A DNA stretch of 64,000 bases from Siphonodentalium dalli (Eukaryota > Mollusca > Scaphopoda > Gadilida > Siphonodentaliidae), in the NCBI GenBank assembly GCA_032622095.1, contig CP136067.1, positions 61,018,893 through 61,082,892 of the forward strand. Direction: 5' to 3'. Positions 59,040 through 64,000 of this stretch are shown piece after piece (position 1 is the first letter of the stretch; each line of letters opens with the position of its first letter). The notes under the pieces are model-generated. The model saw only the letters and a program-made list of their open reading frames with translations, was not told the DNA's origin and did no database searches. Both the position numbers and the translations under genes were made by a program.

Positions 59040-61108
59040 CTGTCGCAAAGTTACAACCTGATATGCCCCCCTGTTTTAATGGTAGACCCCATTCAAACAA
59101 ATTTTGATCCCAACTCTCCATAGGCCATATACACCAAATGCCATTTCTTGATTGGTCGAACCCATTTTAACAAATCTGTAACCCAGTCCCTTGAAGTAAC
59201 ACAAGGACCCTCCATACTAGTTACTTCATATAAGCTAAATAGGCCTGATGGCTCTTGAGCCATTTTAAGAATCACTATGGGGGGAAGAGTTACATGTATG
59301 TCCCTGGTCGCACCCCTATTTGACCTGGTGAACCCATTTCAACAAATCTGAATCCCAGTCATCCAAGGGCTCTCTATACAAAAATGTATGCTAAATATGC
59401 CAAATGGTTCTTTAGAAGATGTTTTAAGAATACGGTAACTAATGAGGGACAGAATTATGTCTGTAGCTCTGACCCTATATGACCCAATTCTGAATCAAAT
59501 CTGAATCCTTGTCACCCATACCAAATATAAGCTGAATAGGCCTGATGGTTCTTGATAGGAAGACATTTTAAGAATTACAATGGATGGACAAGTTATGTCC
59601 CTGGCCTTATTTGTTTTAACACATCTGTAACCCTGTCACCCAAGGACCTTCCATACCAATTATAAGCTAAATAGCCCCGATGATTCTTGAGATGTTTTAA
59701 GAATTACTATGGATGGAAAGACTTAGGTCCCTTACTATGTCACTTTATTGACCATGTGACCCCCATTTGAACAGAACTGAATCCCAGCCACCTAGGGACC
59801 ATCCTGACAAAATATGTCTCAATTCTTCATTTCTGGTAAGCTAAGAAAAATGCCTCCTTCTTTCTCATCCAGTTCCCATATGTAATTGCCTGAGAAACAG
59901 GTATTTAGTTTTACTGGCCTAACTGTCAGATTCATCATTCACAATATGTGTCCCTGTCACCCAAGGACCTTCCATACCAATTATAAGCTAAATAGCCCAG
60001 ATGATTCTTGAGAAGATGTTTTAAGAATTACTATGGATGGAAAGAGTTAGGTCCCTAATCATGCCACTTTTTTGACCATGTGACTCCCATTTGAACAGAA
60101 CTGAATCCCAGCCACCTAGGGACCATCCTGACAAAATATGTCTCAATTCTTCATTGCAGGTAAGATAAGAAAAATGCCTTCTTTTTTCTCATCCAGAGTT
60201 TCCCATATGTAATTGCCTGAGAAACGGGTATTTAGTTTTACTGGCCTAACTGTCAGATTCATCATTCACAAGCCCTTGGGAGTTATTATAAACCATGGGT
60301 CATTTATATACAAACAGGCAGAGCATTTTAGGGTATTAATCAACTAGCTGTCCAATCAGATTTTGTTAACACTGCCATTTCATTCATTACTTTATAACCA
60401 ATGCGACTTCTATATGGTGTATATCTGTGATTGCAGACAGCTTCCTGGTACTGTATCTCATAGAGCTCTGAGTATCTGCTAGCTGTTTGCATGTTCTTGA
60501 TTTTAGACTGATTTAAAGCAAATTTGGTTGAGTCACCCTGGTGGATGTTATAATGGTGTTATTTTTTTTCTTCAAATTGAGCAGGAAATTAATCTCAATT
60601 AAAATAAAAAAAATGAATTTGAAAAATAATTTTGTTTTTTGTTTTTTTCAAATCAAACATTTTTTGTTTTGTTTTGTTTTTGTTTCTGTTTTGTTTTTTG
60701 TTAAATTGAACAGGGAGTTCAATGTAATTTTTTTTTTTTAAGAGTTGTGTCCCTGGCTCCGCCCCTATTTGACTCAGTGACCCCATTTGAACAAATCTGA
60801 ACCCCAGTCTCCCAAAGACCCTTCATACCAAATTGAAGCTAAATCGGCCCAATGGTTCATGAGAAGAAATCATTCTAAGAATTACTATGGATGAATAGAG
60901 TTATGGCCCTGCTTTCGCAACTATTTGAGCTAGTGACCTCATTTGAACAAATATGAATGTTTATTGTCACCTAGGGAACATCCATACCAAATATGAAACC
61001 ATTCGGTCCTGTGGATTGGAAGAAGAAGATGTTTAAAGAATTGTTGACGTATGAACGGACGAGGAGTGATGACTATAGCTCCACCGGAGACTTCGTCTCA
61101 GGTGAGCT
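59040..61108 (+). repeat. Tandem array with GAGCTAAAAA end, second satellite family
   Basis: About eight to nine diverged units of ~190 bp share CCATTTGAACARATCTGAATC, CCATACCAAATATAAGCTAAAT and TTTTAAGAATTACTATGGATG. A ~310-bp stretch is duplicated (59,635-59,940 and 59,946-60,260). 60,540-60,740 is simple T/A-rich sequence. The array closes with GACTATAGCTCCACC...GGTGAGCTAAAAA, the same terminal motif as the 161-bp family, pointing to related mobilisation ends with a different core. Confidence 0.65.
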
Positions 61109-62815
61109 AAAAAGTGCCCAACGACGTTTGCATTTTCTGTTCCAAGAGTTATCCTTATTTACATATTTTTTAGGGATGGTGCCAGCATTTCCCTGACACA
61201 GGGGCTACACTATCTGGCGAGGGAGCTATAGGCTATAGGATCCTTTTACAGACTTTTATGATTTTTAACATGAATCCACTTCAAAGACAAGTCCCTAATA
61301 ACTGCTGATGGTCGGGATGGGATGATTATCAATCTAGGATATTAGTCACTACAGCCTAGTTAGCTAGTAAGATTAGTAAATCTAACCAGGGGGTATGGTC
61401 AGCCTGTTGCCCCTAATTGTGATGGAACCTTTAGTTAATCCTATATATTAATACCAATTATGACAGCTCGTCAAGGTGATTAGTCAAAGTATAGGTAGAC
61501 ACAATATATTTAGTTGGCCGCAAGTCTGCCCCCACTTTCATTACGAGCCATCCCCATGTAGTCCTATACACCCTTGCTATATTGTCATGTTACTTTGTTG
61601 TAAGATTTATATAGTAGAATGACGTGTAAGCAGGCATGTGTACAGTACCACTGAGCATGTTACAAGCCCCTGTGGTTGATCTGCAACACTTTCAGATTTG
61701 TACAGGGACTTCTTTATCATGATATAATCGGGGAGAAATAAAATTGCAGGAACTATTATGTACATGTATGTATCACAGGGGCTTGTAGCATGCTTCCCCT
61801 CCCTTGCACTGCCCATACAATTGTGCGCCATTCCTATATACGCGCCTGCTATAAATGCATGTCATGGTAGGTCAACTATTTAATAAATAGAACATGGCTT
61901 TGAGTTAATGTGGGTATATTTACATACACCTAATGTCGCTTCCGATTTCCCCATAGCGTTACTGTAGACACGCCCCCTGATTCAATGTGTTCATAAAATT
62001 ATGAACGTAACGTGACGTCATTTTCAATGTCGTTCATACGTTTATGAACACATTGATCCCGGAAATCACCGGGGATTGTCGGACATGAACGACTGCTTGA
62101 CTATTCAGCACGTCCGGATTTGGCAAGCAGTTTGTTTTTGGTATATAATCAGTGTTGTTACCCTGCACCTAAAACTCATCTCCTCTGATTACACAACCCA
62201 CGACCTCACAAATATATCATTATGGTAGAACGGTGTGTTGTCAATTTCTTATCATCCACAACCAAAACTTAATTGTTAGTTTCAGATATTATCATTCTTG
62301 AAATCAAGACGTCTCTATTCATTACAAGCTAAACAAGACATTTCGTCATACGTGTATACTTTACTGTGAAATTGCGTTTTTCCGCTCTCCGTCAACGGAT
62401 TCTCACAATGTTTGGTTTTCTAAAAAGAGAGGATCCGAACTGAACTCCATTCATCACTTAAAGTTGAATAAATAGTGGGAAAGACAGAAAATCCTAGTTG
62501 ATAATGAATTTAAGTATATAAATATAAATAATAACGGCGGATTCAACGTGGTCATGGGTTTTGACCGCAAGAAAAAATTCAGCAAACTACATGAACCCCT
62601 ATTCAACAAACTGCGCATGAACCCCTTTGGGGTTCATGCAGTTTGCTGAATTTTTCTCGCGGTCAAAATCCCATGACCACATTGAAACCGCCGTTCATTT
62701 CTTATAGTGCCCAGTGGGGTGGGTACAGTTCACAATGTGAAGTGGAGTGAACTACTGTATACCACCCCACTGGGCATTGTCAATAACAAGATATGCCCTA
62801 TTTATTATATTTCAC
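61109..62815. repeat. Second large inverted repeat, right arm
   Basis: Reverse complement of 52,617-54,018, with one extra block of about 320 bp (61,269-61,589). It keeps TGACGTCA (62,013-62,020) and both stem-loops (62,534-62,697 and 62,709-62,775). Confidence 0.85.
61269..61589. other. Arm-specific insertion or deletion
   Basis: Present only in the right arm. No terminal repeats recognised, so it may be an insertion here or a deletion in the left arm. Confidence 0.6.
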
Positions 62816-63240
62816 TGCCCACCCGTAGTGTTATATGTCACTCCATTAGTTCCTTGGTTGCATTCATGCCCAAAATACATGTCCAGGGTGTGTTCATGCA
62901 AATTTTGCTTAGACCGGCGATCCTATATTGAAGGATTTCTCCAGATGATCTCACTTTAAAGAAAGGCATAGTTTCTGTATGTTTTGCAGAGTTATCTTTC
63001 CTGGAAACAACTTTCAAGATAACCGTCTGTGACTGTCAGCACGCATTTTGATAATCAGCTCCCCTGGATATGTACAATTTGTATATTCCTCTATTTTCTG
63101 CATATTTAAATTATACATGTATTAACGATGAGATGGGACCCTAAACATATTTACAACTAAACAAAGTGTGCGTGGAATGGTACACACCAAATTTGATGAT
63201 CCATTCCCATATTTAATGTTCATACTTCATATTTCAAAAT
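62816..63240. other. No gene seen
   Basis: Unique AT-rich spacer. Short frames only. Confidence 0.35.
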
Positions 63241-63770
63241 TAAGAAATTCCCAAATCAAACAAGGGCAGTAACTCTGGTAAAAATGAATGGATGAAACCC
63301 GTAGTATGTGGGTATCCTGTACCGCATGCTGGGCTATCATCATATCGAAGCACAACTGTTTTTGATGAACTATGCCTGAATTAAAAGCTGAAATGTCAAA
63401 CAAGGGCCATAACTCTCACAGAAATGAATGGATGAAACCTGTAGTGGGTCTGTATCCTTTCCTCCAAGCTGTGCTTTCACACCACCAAAGCACAACTCAA
63501 TCAGAAGATTCTTGCCAAAGTTTCAAGCTGAAATGTTCTTTTGAGGACAAAATAAAAAAAATTCCAAGTCAAACATGGGCCGTAACTCTTGTAGAAATTA
63601 ATGGACGAAACCCATAGTATGTGGGTATCCTTTCCCCCAACCTGCACTATCACTATGCCAAAGGACAACGAAATCTGATAATTAACACCCACGTTACAAG
63701 GTGATATGTTCAGAGCCCTCAGCTATATGCGCCGAACCTCCTACTGGGGTCGGGGGCATAATAAACTGCT
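63241..63770 (-). mobile_element. TTATGCCCCCGAC-type element, reverse copy
   Basis: On the minus strand it starts TTATGCCCCCGACCCCAGTA (63,770) and has three internal modules with AAGGGCCATAACTCT-like and GGATGAAACCCGTAGT-like blocks (as read on plus). Same plan as 8,355-8,948, with more modules. Confidence 0.65.
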
Positions 63771-64000
63771 TCATTTATGATCTTGTGATTTGGCAAGATT
63801 AGATAAATGTTTTGAAAATTTACAGACATGTTCATGACCACTACTAGTTATGCAATTTATTCCAAAGATTATTTCCGATATTCGATAAAAAAAGATGTTC
63901 TGACAACAGTAATAGAGTGTCCATGCATGGTCTGATCATAAGGGGGTTGTTGCTGCAATTCCTCCAGTGACGTTCAAGTAAACATTATGGTTTTACATAC
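63737..64000. repeat. Outermost inverted repeat, right arm, cut by the window edge
   Basis: Reverse complement of 36,955-37,212; similarity is still complete at base 64,000. Confidence 0.85.

Noticed and set aside
60541-60786. Phe- and Lys-rich frames
   Set aside because: They are translations of simple T/A-rich sequence.
1-64000. tRNA, rRNA or bacterial-type operons
   Set aside because: I saw no cloverleaf with conserved A and B boxes, no rRNA-like sequence and no closely spaced co-directional genes. Bacterial contamination is not supported.

Overview
The window is animal nuclear DNA. It is AT-rich, has almost no conserved coding sequence, and is built from nested transposable elements, satellites and large inverted repeats. 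The repeat types (rolling-circle elements with ~161-bp satellite cores of the kind known from bivalve 'pearl' elements, LINE remnants, KRBA2-like integrase, hAT transposase, and an invertebrate multicopy gene with the DNVDHN motif) suggest a marine invertebrate, most likely a mollusc or other lophotrochozoan. The phylum cannot be fixed from the sequence alone. No complete host gene is present.

Layout. 0.3-3.4 kb: a composite element bounded by inverted clusters of a 22-bp palindrome, holding a broken integrase and a LINE reverse-transcriptase fragment split by a 47-nt C run. 3.8-4.5 kb: the frameshifted C-terminal end of a hAT transposase. 7-11 kb: degenerate satellite, one short dispersed element and a minisatellite. 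11.9-14.6 kb (minus): a damaged gene of a widespread uncharacterised invertebrate family, flanked by inverted copies of a tandem repeat. A Cys-rich C-terminal module lies hidden behind its in-frame stop.

15.66-30.73 kb: the most striking region. Short non-autonomous Helitron-like units stand head to tail with no spacer. At least 14 are on the plus strand and 3 on the minus strand, and the two arrays meet tail to tail across 12 bp. Each unit starts TCTAYTATATATTTTGAG. Most end with a GC-rich hairpin followed by CTAG. One unit carries a 4-kb TIR element, which itself carries a 2.6-kb Helentron-like satellite element. 30.7-36.8 kb is the least repetitive part and holds the only likely host exon (32,469-32,816, plus), short hairpin repeats and one long palindrome.

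36.9-64.0 kb: several very large inverted repeats, partly nested. A foldback-like element (37,352-52,390) has ~3.5-kb arms around a minisatellite that reverses strand at its centre. Its right arm was later hit by a LINE and by a 4.2-kb Helentron-like element. A second inverted repeat (52,617-62,815) has 1.4-1.7-kb arms rich in hairpins. A third pair (36,955-37,212 and 63,737-64,000) encloses both and runs off the window.

No autonomous Rep/helicase gene is visible, so the rolling-circle units would have to be mobilised from elsewhere. All identifications come from reading motifs. No database or alignment program was used.
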